Below are positions 1 through 7,932 of a DNA stretch of 45,689 bases, in pieces. Within the stretch, counting starts at the first letter, position 1. Each line of letters begins with the position of its first letter. This DNA comes from an uncultured Phocaeicola sp. (GTDB lineage: Bacteria > Bacteroidota > Bacteroidia > Bacteroidales > Bacteroidaceae), in assembly GCA_944322395.1 (NCBI GenBank), contig CALUPA010000014.1, positions 1 to 45,689 on the forward strand, read 5' to 3'. Position numbers and translations under genes: made by a program. A model generated the notes under the pieces. The model ran no database searches. It was not told the origin of the DNA and saw nothing but the letters and a program-made list of their open reading frames with translations.

Positions 1-70
1 GCTGTATGCGGTGAAAGTCGCACGTACAGTTCTTAATGGGGAAAGCGGCAGCAATGCCGCCGACCTACAT
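1..70 (+). mobile_element. 3' end of a group II intron (domains V and VI), 5' part outside window
   Basis: Bases 1-32 fold as a group II intron domain V: the lower stem GCTGTA (1-6) pairs with TACAGT (25-30), a two-base bulge lies at 23-24, and the upper stem GCGGT (8-12) pairs with GTCGC (17-21) around a GAAA tetraloop (13-16). Only the first bases of the usual domain V start are cut off by the window edge. Domain VI follows: GCGGCA (45-50) pairs with TGCCGC (55-60), and the unpaired A63 is a good branch-point candidate, 8 bases from a likely intron end AT at 69-70. The reverse-transcriptase/maturase frame must lie upstream, outside the window. The exact 3' splice position (68 or 70) is inferred. 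Confidence 0.88.
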
Positions 71-81
71 AACAAAACACA

Positions 82-1359
82 ATGAAAACTTTATTTTTAT
101 TTGCAATTCTCCTTTTTTCTTCTTGCGCAGAGGCATCACGGAAATCGGTTTTTGTTGATAATGGCTACAGTCAAACATCAATAAATACTACCGTATTTCG
201 CAATAGTTCACTTGTTAGTTATGGTGATTCCCAATATATTGCCTATTATGATTCTGTAGGAAATGTTGTTTTAGGAAAGCGAAAACTTGATTCGGACAAG
301 TGGATTCTAAAACCCTCTCAGTATAAAGGAAACGTTGCTGATGCACATAATGTAATAAGTATAATGGTAGATGGAGACGGATATCTCCATGCTTCGTTTG
401 ATCATCATGGTAATCGGCTGAATTATTGCAGAAGTCTTGAACCGGGTGGATTAGAAATGGGAAATCTGGAACCTATGCTTTCCGTTGATGAATCGGATGT
501 TACTTACCCTGAATTTTATAGAATACCCAATGGAGATTTATTATTCGCATATCGTTCAGGAGCATCCGGCAGAGGTAATCTGGTAATTAATAAATACGAC
601 CTTAAGTCCCGTAAATGGGAAAGACTACAGGATGTGCTCATTGATGGCGAGGGAAAAAGAAATGCGTATTGGCAGTTGTATGTAGATGAAAGAGGAACAA
701 TACACGTTTCATGGGTGTGGCGTGAAACATGGTTGGTTGAAACAAATCATGATTTATGTTATGCTTGTTCTAAGGACGGCGGAAAAACATGGCAGAAGTC
801 AACAGGGGAAATATACTCACTTCCTATAAATATTTCGAATGCAGAGTATGCTTGTAAGATACCGCAGAATAGCGAACTCATAAACCAGACCAGTATGAGT
901 TCCGATTCGGAAGGAAATCCATATATTGTTACATATTGGCGCGACGAATACAGTAAAGTGCCTCAATACCGTTTGGTGTGGAATGATGGTACGAAGTGGA
1001 ATCACCGTCAGGTGATGAACCGCACATTAGGTTTTTCACTTAGTGGAGGTGGAACAAAGATGATACCAATATCCAGACCGCGTATCGTAGTAAATAATAG
1101 TGAGGCTTATTTCATATTTCGTGATGCAGAACGAGGAAGCAAGGTATCAATGGCTTATACAAGTGACTTGAACAATGGAGAATGGGAAGTAACAGACATT
1201 ACAGATTTCTCGGTCGATGCATGGGAACCAAGTATTGACACTGAATTATGGAAGGGAAAAAAAGAGCTTCATATATTTGTACAGGAATCACATCAGGGAG
1301 ATGGAGAAAAAACAGTAAATTCTGCTCCAACTCCAATTTATGTATATATTGTAAAATAG
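82..1359 (+). CDS. BNR_4-type beta-propeller lipoprotein, putative uronate-acting lyase or glycosidase
   Basis: A 425-residue protein with a lipoprotein signal (LLFSSC, lipid-attachment Cys15), so probably on the outer membrane or periplasmic face. The body resembles the BNR repeat-containing family (Pfam BNR_4), a seven-bladed propeller fold. The diagnostic His-rich stretch DAHNVISIMVDGDGYLHASF followed by DHHGNRLNY is at about residues 88-115. The blocks YPEFYRIPNGDLLFAYRSG, AYWQLYVDERG and HVSWVWRET follow. Relatives in this fold include ulvan lyases (PL24/PL25), GH145 and the rhamnose-glucuronate lyases (PL42). All act at or next to uronic acid or rhamnose, and His/Tyr/Arg residues of such blocks are catalytic in the lyases. 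The true family cannot be fixed by eye. It is first in a + strand run with the GH105-DUF2264 gene 25 bases downstream. Its start lies 11 bases after a group II intron end, so its own promoter is not visible. Confidence 0.75.
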   Translation: MKTLFLFAILLFSSCAEASRKSVFVDNGYSQTSINTTVFRNSSLVSYGDSQYIAYYDSVGNVVLGKRKLDSDKWILKPSQYKGNVADAHNVISIMVDGDGYLHASFDHHGNRLNYCRSLEPGGLEMGNLEPMLSVDESDVTYPEFYRIPNGDLLFAYRSGASGRGNLVINKYDLKSRKWERLQDVLIDGEGKRNAYWQLYVDERGTIHVSWVWRETWLVETNHDLCYACSKDGGKTWQKSTGEIYSLPINISNAEYACKIPQNSELINQTSMSSDSEGNPYIVTYWRDEYSKVPQYRLVWNDGTKWNHRQVMNRTLGFSLSGGGTKMIPISRPRIVVNNSEAYFIFRDAERGSKVSMAYTSDLNNGEWEVTDITDFSVDAWEPSIDTELWKGKKELHIFVQESHQGDGEKTVNSAPTPIYVYIVK

Positions 1360-1384
1360 AAACATTAAAATTTAATATTAGCGA

Positions 1385-3694
1385 ATGAATAAAATTTTTA
1401 AAACACTTTTGACTTTTGCTTTAAGTCTTTTGCCGTTTGTAGCCTTTGCAAAATACTGTGAATCGCAGGAAGTGAGAAAAATAATTGATAAGGTTAATCA
1501 GTATTGGCAATCAGAAAACAAACCGGAAGTACGTTCGTTCTGGGACAATGCTGCTTACCATACAGGAAATATGGAAGCGTATTTTCTTACTGGTAATGAA
1601 GCATACCGTCAATACTCTGAAGCATGGGCAAAATATAATGAATGGAAGGGTGCAAAAAGTAATGACCGTTCCAAGTGGAAATATTCATATGGCGAATCAG
1701 ACGATTATGTACTATTTGGTGATTATCAAATTTGTTTCCAGACATACGCTGATCTTTATAATATAGCTCCCGAAGATTACAAGATAAGACGTATCCGTGA
1801 GGTTATGGAATATCAGATGAGTACACCTCAGAATGACTACTGGTGGTGGAGTGACGGGCTATATATGGTTATGCCAGTTATGACTAAGATGTACAAGATA
1901 ACTCATAATAAACTCTATCTTGACAAGTTGTATGAATACATAATGTATTCGGATAATATTATGTTTGACAAGGACGAGAATCTTTATTATCGTGATGCAA
2001 AATATGTATATCCTGAGCACAAAAGTGTTAATGGAAAGAAGGATTTTTGGGCAAGAGGCGACGGCTGGGTATTTGCAGGATTGGCAAAAGTTCTCAAGGA
2101 TTTGCCTGAAGATTATAAGCATTATGATTTTTTTGTCACTAAATTTCAAAACATGGCCAAGGCTGTAGCATCAATTCAGCAACCGGAGGGATACTGGACT
2201 CGCAGTATGATGGATCCTGAACATGCTCCTGGACCTGAAACAAGTGGTACTGCTTTCTTTACATATGGTTTTCTTTGGGGAATGAATAATGGATATCTTG
2301 ATGAGGTTGCATATAAACCTGTTGTTGAGAAGGCATGGAGATATTTGTCAAAAACAGCCCTTCAGAAGAATGGTGCAGTGGGATATGTACAGCCAATAGG
2401 TGAAAAAGCTATACCAGGACAGATAGTAGACTCTAAATCGACAGCTAATTTTGGTGTTGGTGCTTTTCTACTTGCAGCTTGTGAGTATGTCCGTTATCTT
2501 GAAGCTCCTAAGAATCAGGATCGTATCTTTTGGTGTGATTTGGCATATAAGATAGCTTCACCAATATTGAGCAATATGGCAAAAGGAGAACTTAAGAAAA
2601 ATATGATTGTTGAAGTTAGTCCAACTTGGGATGGACGTGACAAGAATGTGACATATATGGAAGCATTCGGTCGTTTAATGGCCGGCATAGCACCATGGCT
2701 GACACTTCCAGATGATGAAACGGAAGAGGGTAGAATGCGTAAGCAGTTACGTGAATGGGCATTGAAGAGTTATGCCAATGCAGTAGACCCACATAATCCT
2801 GATTATCTTTTGTGGCGTGGGCACGGACAGGCTTTGGTAGATGCTGCTTATATAGCAGAGAGTTTCTTGCGTGCATATGACAAACTTTGGATGCCATTGG
2901 ATGAGACTACCAAGCAACGTTATATAGAAGAATTTACACAATTAAGACGTGTAGACCCTCCATATACCAACTGGTTGCTGTTTTCTTCAATAATTGAAAG
3001 TTTTCTGGCTAAAAGCGAGGCAAATTTTGATGAGTATCGTGTGAATTCAGCAATACGTAAAGTTGAAGAATGGTATACTGGCGATGGATGGTACTCCGAT
3101 GGTCCAAGTTTTGCTTTTGATTATTATAGTAGTTATGTTTTCCATCCTATGTATTTGGAAACATTGCAGGCTATGAAGGATTCAAAAAGATATACACGGA
3201 TACATTACTCAAAATATTATGATAGAGCATTGAAACGTGTTCAGAAATACAGTATTATACTGGAACGTTTAATTTCCCCAGAAGGCACATTCCCGGTTTT
3301 TGGACGCTCAATACCATATCGTATGGCTGCAATGCAGCCGTTAGCTCTAATGGCGTGGTACAAAGAGCTTCCTGCAGGAGTGTCTAATGCCCAGGTAAGG
3401 TGTGCTCTGACTGCTGTAATGAAAAGGATGTTCCAGAGCGGTAATAATTTTAATAAAGGAGGATTCCTCACTATAGGTTTCACAGGTAAGCAGCCTAATA
3501 TTGCCGACTGGTATACTAATAATGGAAGTCTGTATATGACATCACTATCATTCTTGCCGTTGGGGCTTCCTGCATCACATCCATTCTGGACTGATGCTCC
3601 GCAGGACTGGACAAGCAAACGTGCATGGAGTGAACAGCCATTTCCTAAGGACCATCATTGGAAGGATGGCGCACCAATGCCGGACTTGTTTTAA
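1385..3694 (+). CDS. GH105-type unsaturated uronyl hydrolase fused to a DUF2264 domain
   Basis: A 769-residue secreted protein (signal peptide about 1-22, ending FVAFA). Residues about 28-385 form a GH105-like (alpha/alpha)6 domain: Asp-containing GDYQICFQTYADLY (about 112-125), WWWSDGLYMVMP with Asp157 as the likely general acid, and FWARGDGWVFAGLAKVL near 220. GH105/GH88 enzymes hydrate the unsaturated uronic acid that polysaccharide lyases leave at the non-reducing end. Residues about 390-760 match DUF2264 (blocks SPTWDGRDKNVTYMEAFGRL, LLWRGHGQALVDAAYIAES, DGWYSDGPSFAFDYYSSY, PEGTFPVFGRSIPYRMAA). I believe some DUF2264 proteins are in CAZy GH154 (beta-glucuronidases of arabinogalactan PULs), but that link is from memory. 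Each half alone is the size of a complete enzyme, so this is a two-catalytic-domain fusion. It sits between the BNR_4 gene and the HTCS gene, probably in one transcript. Confidence 0.83.
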   Translation: MNKIFKTLLTFALSLLPFVAFAKYCESQEVRKIIDKVNQYWQSENKPEVRSFWDNAAYHTGNMEAYFLTGNEAYRQYSEAWAKYNEWKGAKSNDRSKWKYSYGESDDYVLFGDYQICFQTYADLYNIAPEDYKIRRIREVMEYQMSTPQNDYWWWSDGLYMVMPVMTKMYKITHNKLYLDKLYEYIMYSDNIMFDKDENLYYRDAKYVYPEHKSVNGKKDFWARGDGWVFAGLAKVLKDLPEDYKHYDFFVTKFQNMAKAVASIQQPEGYWTRSMMDPEHAPGPETSGTAFFTYGFLWGMNNGYLDEVAYKPVVEKAWRYLSKTALQKNGAVGYVQPIGEKAIPGQIVDSKSTANFGVGAFLLAACEYVRYLEAPKNQDRIFWCDLAYKIASPILSNMAKGELKKNMIVEVSPTWDGRDKNVTYMEAFGRLMAGIAPWLTLPDDETEEGRMRKQLREWALKSYANAVDPHNPDYLLWRGHGQALVDAAYIAESFLRAYDKLWMPLDETTKQRYIEEFTQLRRVDPPYTNWLLFSSIIESFLAKSEANFDEYRVNSAIRKVEEWYTGDGWYSDGPSFAFDYYSSYVFHPMYLETLQAMKDSKRYTRIHYSKYYDRALKRVQKYSIILERLISPEGTFPVFGRSIPYRMAAMQPLALMAWYKELPAGVSNAQVRCALTAVMKRMFQSGNNFNKGGFLTIGFTGKQPNIADWYTNNGSLYMTSLSFLPLGLPASHPFWTDAPQDWTSKRAWSEQPFPKDHHWKDGAPMPDLF

Positions 3695-3724
3695 TTGTTT
3701 TATAATTTGTATCAATATCAAAGT

Positions 3725-3730
3725 AGGAGG
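3725..3730 (+). promoter_or_regulatory. Ribosome binding site AGGAGG that fixes the HTCS start
   Basis: A perfect AGGAGG lies 6 bases before the ATG at 3737. Such strong Shine-Dalgarno sites are uncommon in Bacteroidota. The reading frame is open upstream to 3695, but only with TTG and no signal peptide. The site favours ATG 3737, which also gives a proper signal sequence (MRKIVLLISVILFIV). An out-of-frame ATG at 3732 leads nowhere. Confidence 0.75.
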
Positions 3731-3736
3731 AATGCC

Positions 3737-6700
3737 ATGCGTAAGATTGTTTTGCTAATCTCTGTTATTCTGTTCATAGTGCAGAAGCATTATTCGAATC
3801 CATATAAATTAGAACATTTAGGTGTTGGTAACGGCCTGTCCAATACATGTGTGCTTGATATAACTCAGGATAAGAATGGGTTTATATGGTTTGCCACCGA
3901 AGAAGGTCTTAATAAACTAAATGGAGATAAATTTATCTCATATTTCAAGGGAGATAATTGTTTGACAGGTAATGAGTTGAACTGTGTAATGGACGATCCT
4001 GTTGACTCTATACTATGGATAGGAACACAGAGGAATGGTATAAATGCTTATGATTATGCAAGAAAAAAATTCTTTTCTTATGAAAATATATATGGTGATA
4101 CTAATAGTTTGATTACCAATAGTGTGACAGATTTATGCCCTGCTAAAGATGGTAATTTCTGGGTTAGTACATATTGGGGAGGACTTGATTATTTTGATAA
4201 GAAATCAGGTAGGTTTCTTCATTATAACAGAAATACAGTTCCTGGCCTTGTAAGTGATCAGTTGTGGACTGTATTCGATGATAATGCTGGGAAGCTGTAT
4301 TTAGGTCATGTGAACAATGGTCTGAGTATTTTATCGCTGCATGACAGAACTGTGAAGAATTACATAAATGACAAGTATAATAAATATAGCTTGCCGGGTA
4401 ATGAGGTAAAGTCTATTTTTAAGGACAGCTATGGTAATTTATGGGTTGGAACAAATAACGGTTTGGCACTGTTTGATGCTTATAATGAAAGATTTATAAA
4501 TTTCTCAGAACTGGACTCACGTCTTGGTAATTATATATTTGATATAATTCAAAAAGAAAACGAGTTATGGGTTGCAACGGACTTTAGCGGAATAGCGATT
4601 TTAGAACTTTCCCAGCATTTATTATATTATCCTACAAAAACCCATATAGATTTTATATCTAATGCTCCGGATAATTATAGTTTATCATCTTCAAGTATAA
4701 GATCTTTGTATGTTGATGGTTATTCCAATATATGGATTGGTTTTTATGGTGGAGGTATTAATTTTATTAATAGTGAAAACCAATTGTTCAACAATTATGT
4801 GTATTTACGTAATGATGGAGATATTAAAATGCTTGATGATCCTAATGTGTTGAGTCTTTCATATGTGAACGATAAGTTATTAGTTGGAACAAACAGCGGT
4901 AATCTTAACATCATCACGGATGGCAGAGTTGAGCATATATCAATTTTAGGAAATAATAATACGAAGGTTATACAATCATCTCTATGTCTTTCTAATGGAG
5001 ATATCTTATTTGGTTTATTTGGTGGCGGCTTAAAAAAGTATGATAGGAAATCTAACAAGGTGGTGAGCCTGTCAGAAGGGGATTTGGATTTAATAGATGT
5101 GCGTTCAATATATGAAGATAATAAACAGTTCGTATGGTTGTCAACAAGCAATGGTGTTTATAAGCTTGATATAAATAGTTATAGGATAATAGACCATTAT
5201 GATATAGCTAACAATATGATAAGATGTGTTGTGAGGGATTCTAATGGTAACTTTTTTGTTGCTACTTTTGGTAGTGGACTTCTTATTTTTAATGGTGATT
5301 TTCAATTGATTAAGACGTATGAGGTTTCAACTGGATTTACATCAAATACCATTAATCATCTATATATAGACAGTAAAGACAATATATGGGTTTCTACAGG
5401 TGAAGGTCTTGTAAAGTTCTCTCCTGGGAATTATAATGAATATGAGAAGTTTACAAGAGATAGCGGTTTAAATAATATTCATATTAGGGCGGTAGTAGAA
5501 GATAATTGGAATAACATTTGGCTGAGTACAAATCGTGGAATAAGCTGCATTAAATCAGAGACAAACATTATTCTTAATTATACTGAAGTAGAAAATGTCC
5601 CTATGAGTGGATTTAACTCAGGTGCTGTGGCAAAAGATAGGAATGGAATATTATATTTTGGTTCAACAGAGGGTGTTTGTTTCTTTAATCCATATAATGT
5701 ACTGAAGGAACGGGAAGCACCGGAACCGTTTATCTCGAGTATTGTAATAACAGAAGGACTTAATGTCAATAAGGCTGAAAGTTCAATTATATACCCTTCA
5801 AATGAACAGAAAATAGAGCTTGATGACCATCAGAATAATTTTAGTGTTTCACTTGATGTCATGAATTATGCTTTGAAAGATCAGGTGGAATATGCTTATA
5901 TCCTGAAGGGATTTGATCCGTCATGGTATACAGTAGATAATCATGAAAGTCTTGTATTCAGGAATCTACCTTATGGTGAATATGAATTAATAATCAAGTC
6001 AAGGATAAGAAATAATGAATGGGGGAAAAAATTAAAATCAATTTCAATTATAATAAATCCGCCGTTTTGGCTTACATGGTGGGCCAAATCAGTATATTTT
6101 ATACTCGTTATTGGCTTTATAATATACGGATTATATTTTTATAAAAGGAGATTGAATCTTTTATATTTGTATAAACTGGAGAAAGAAAACCATGCAAAGG
6201 AACATGAACTTAATCAGGAGCGTTTAAGGTTTTATACTAATATAACTCATGAATTGCGTACTCCACTTACTTTAATAATAGGTCCTCTTGAGGACATGTT
6301 TCATAGTGACTCACTTGCAGATAAGGATAAGAAGAAAGTAGAACTGATTTATAATAGTGCATTGAGACTTCTAAATTTGATTAATCAGATATTGGAGTTT
6401 AGAAAAACGGAAACCCAAAACCGTAAACTGTGTGTGAGTTGGGGGGATATTTGTAAAACTATTTACGAAGTGGGATTAAAGTATAAGGAATTTAACAGAA
6501 ATAAGAATATAGACTTTAGAATAGAGACGTGCTGTGAACATGTGGAATTGTTTTTTGATAAAGAAATAATAATTATTATACTTGATAATCTTATTTCCAA
6601 TGCCTTTAAGTATACAGATAATGGTCTTATAAAGTTGAGCTTGAATAAGAAGGTAATAAATAAGACTAATTATGTTGAGATTAAGGTCTCGGATACAGGA

Positions 6701-7768
6701 TATGGAATTTCGGAAGAAGCGTTACCTCACATATTCGACAGGTATTATCAGGAGAATGGAGCGCATCAGGCTTCTGGAACAGGTATAGGTTTGGCATTAG
6801 TGAAAAATCTCACTAATTTGCATCGTGCTGAAATAAGTCTCGTAAGTAAGGTTAATGAAGGTACAGAGTTTACAATATTGTTAGATGCTGATTATACTTA
6901 TCCTGATAATTTACATAATGATAATAACGCTTTGTCAACCATAAACGATGATTTGGATATCGTTGTTTCTGACAATATAGAGAAAAATGAAAAGCCTATA
7001 TTACTTATAATTGAGGATAATAATGATATCAGAAATTATGTCTCTGAATCTTTTTCGGAAGATTTTGAGGTAAAGACAGCACGTAATGGTAAGATGGGAT
7101 TACAAATGGCTTTTGATATTCTGCCTGATATAGTAATAAGTGATATTATGATGCCTGAAATGGATGGAATAGAAGTTTGCAGGTCCTTGAAAAATGATAT
7201 ACGAACTTCGCATATTCCTATAATACTTCTTACGGCCAAGAACACGTCTCATGATAAGGAAGAAGGGTATATGTCTGGAGCGGATTCATATATTACCAAA
7301 CCATTTAGTGCATCTTTGTTGCGAACAAGAATTGATAATATTCTTGAAATACGCAAGAAACTTTCAGATAAAATATCAAGTGAACAGATATTAAAAGAAA
7401 AAAAGAAAATAATATTGGAGTCTACCACAAAATTAGATAATGAGTTTTTGAATAAGTTCAATAATATAGTGGAATCTAATATGTCGTCTGATAAGGTGGA
7501 TGTGACATTTATTTCAGAACAATTATGTATGAGTAATTCTACATTGTATAGGAAAGTGAAAGCTCTTACAGGATTATCAACGAATGAGTATGTAAGAAAA
7601 ATAAAAATGCAGCATGCCGAGAGGTTGCTTATGGAGCAAAAGTACACTATATCCGAAATTGCATATATGATAGGTATGAACAGTAGTGTATATTTCCGTC
7701 AGTGCTTCAAAGAAGAATTTGGTGTGTTACCTTCTGAATACATAAAGAAAATTAACGAAAATCTATAG
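3737..7768 (+). CDS. Hybrid two-component system sensor/response regulator (HTCS)
   Basis: A 1343-residue inner-membrane regulator that combines sensor kinase, receiver and DNA-binding domains. After a signal sequence comes a periplasmic double-propeller sensor with at least ten Reg_prop motifs (for example GFIWFATEEGLNKL, LWVGTNNGLALFD, NIWVSTGEGLVKF). A Y_Y_Y domain follows (YILKGFDPSWYTVD ... YELIIKSRI), then one membrane segment at about 783-803. The kinase part has the H-box FYTNITHELRTPLTL with phospho-His838, N-box DNLISNAFKYT and G-boxes VSDTGYGIS and GTGIGLALV. The receiver has EDN and phosphoacceptor Asp1136 in VISDIMMPEMDG, plus the conserved Lys in ITKPF. An AraC HTH forms the last 100 residues (ISEIAYMIGMNSSVYFRQCFKEEFG region). 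All catalytic residues look intact. HTCS proteins bind PUL-derived oligosaccharides in the periplasm and activate the adjacent susCD genes. The gene begins 42 bases after the GH105-DUF2264 stop, so read-through from the enzyme genes is likely. Confidence 0.97.
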   Translation: MRKIVLLISVILFIVQKHYSNPYKLEHLGVGNGLSNTCVLDITQDKNGFIWFATEEGLNKLNGDKFISYFKGDNCLTGNELNCVMDDPVDSILWIGTQRNGINAYDYARKKFFSYENIYGDTNSLITNSVTDLCPAKDGNFWVSTYWGGLDYFDKKSGRFLHYNRNTVPGLVSDQLWTVFDDNAGKLYLGHVNNGLSILSLHDRTVKNYINDKYNKYSLPGNEVKSIFKDSYGNLWVGTNNGLALFDAYNERFINFSELDSRLGNYIFDIIQKENELWVATDFSGIAILELSQHLLYYPTKTHIDFISNAPDNYSLSSSSIRSLYVDGYSNIWIGFYGGGINFINSENQLFNNYVYLRNDGDIKMLDDPNVLSLSYVNDKLLVGTNSGNLNIITDGRVEHISILGNNNTKVIQSSLCLSNGDILFGLFGGGLKKYDRKSNKVVSLSEGDLDLIDVRSIYEDNKQFVWLSTSNGVYKLDINSYRIIDHYDIANNMIRCVVRDSNGNFFVATFGSGLLIFNGDFQLIKTYEVSTGFTSNTINHLYIDSKDNIWVSTGEGLVKFSPGNYNEYEKFTRDSGLNNIHIRAVVEDNWNNIWLSTNRGISCIKSETNIILNYTEVENVPMSGFNSGAVAKDRNGILYFGSTEGVCFFNPYNVLKEREAPEPFISSIVITEGLNVNKAESSIIYPSNEQKIELDDHQNNFSVSLDVMNYALKDQVEYAYILKGFDPSWYTVDNHESLVFRNLPYGEYELIIKSRIRNNEWGKKLKSISIIINPPFWLTWWAKSVYFILVIGFIIYGLYFYKRRLNLLYLYKLEKENHAKEHELNQERLRFYTNITHELRTPLTLIIGPLEDMFHSDSLADKDKKKVELIYNSALRLLNLINQILEFRKTETQNRKLCVSWGDICKTIYEVGLKYKEFNRNKNIDFRIETCCEHVELFFDKEIIIIILDNLISNAFKYTDNGLIKLSLNKKVINKTNYVEIKVSDTGYGISEEALPHIFDRYYQENGAHQASGTGIGLALVKNLTNLHRAEISLVSKVNEGTEFTILLDADYTYPDNLHNDNNALSTINDDLDIVVSDNIEKNEKPILLIIEDNNDIRNYVSESFSEDFEVKTARNGKMGLQMAFDILPDIVISDIMMPEMDGIEVCRSLKNDIRTSHIPIILLTAKNTSHDKEEGYMSGADSYITKPFSASLLRTRIDNILEIRKKLSDKISSEQILKEKKKIILESTTKLDNEFLNKFNNIVESNMSSDKVDVTFISEQLCMSNSTLYRKVKALTGLSTNEYVRKIKMQHAERLLMEQKYTISEIAYMIGMNSSVYFRQCFKEEFGVLPSEYIKKINENL

Positions 7769-7809
7769 ATGAAAGGTTGATTTTATCTGATTTTATTGAA
7801 AAATGTGTA

Positions 7810-7858
7810 TATAAATCATTCATTGAATGAAATAAGATTGTTTAATGAATGATTTGTA
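7810..7858 (+). terminator. Long inverted repeat after the HTCS gene (terminator or operator)
   Basis: AAATCATTCATT (7813-7824) is a perfect inverted copy of AATGAATGATTT (7844-7855). The stem extends outward by three more pairs (7810-7812 with 7856-7858, one a T-G wobble) and inward by weak pairs into a 19-base loop. It lies between the HTCS stop (7768) and the susC promoter (7883). The stem is AT-rich and no uninterrupted T tract follows, so it may end the HTCS transcript inefficiently. It also contains repeats of CATT/AATG and could be the protein-binding site for the activator of susC. Confidence 0.55.
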
Positions 7859-7882
7859 TTATATGTTCTTATGATTTCTTAA

Positions 7883-7890
7883 TAATTTTG
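7883..7890 (+). promoter_or_regulatory. -7 promoter element TAATTTTG for the first susC operon
   Basis: A perfect match to the Bacteroides -7 consensus TAnnTTTG lies 43 bases before the susC ATG. No TTG is present 19-20 bases upstream (positions about 7860-7863), so the -33 element is missing. That is what one expects of a promoter needing an activator, here presumably the HTCS encoded just upstream. Expected start of transcription is near 7897, giving a leader of about 35 bases. Confidence 0.55.
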
Positions 7891-7932
7891 ACATGTGAAA
7901 AAACATAATATCTAATATTAAACACATGAGAA

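Noticed and set aside
7810-7858. Repeats and palindromes as part of a CRISPR array
   Set aside because: There are no regularly spaced direct repeats with unique spacers anywhere in the window; these are single inverted repeats.
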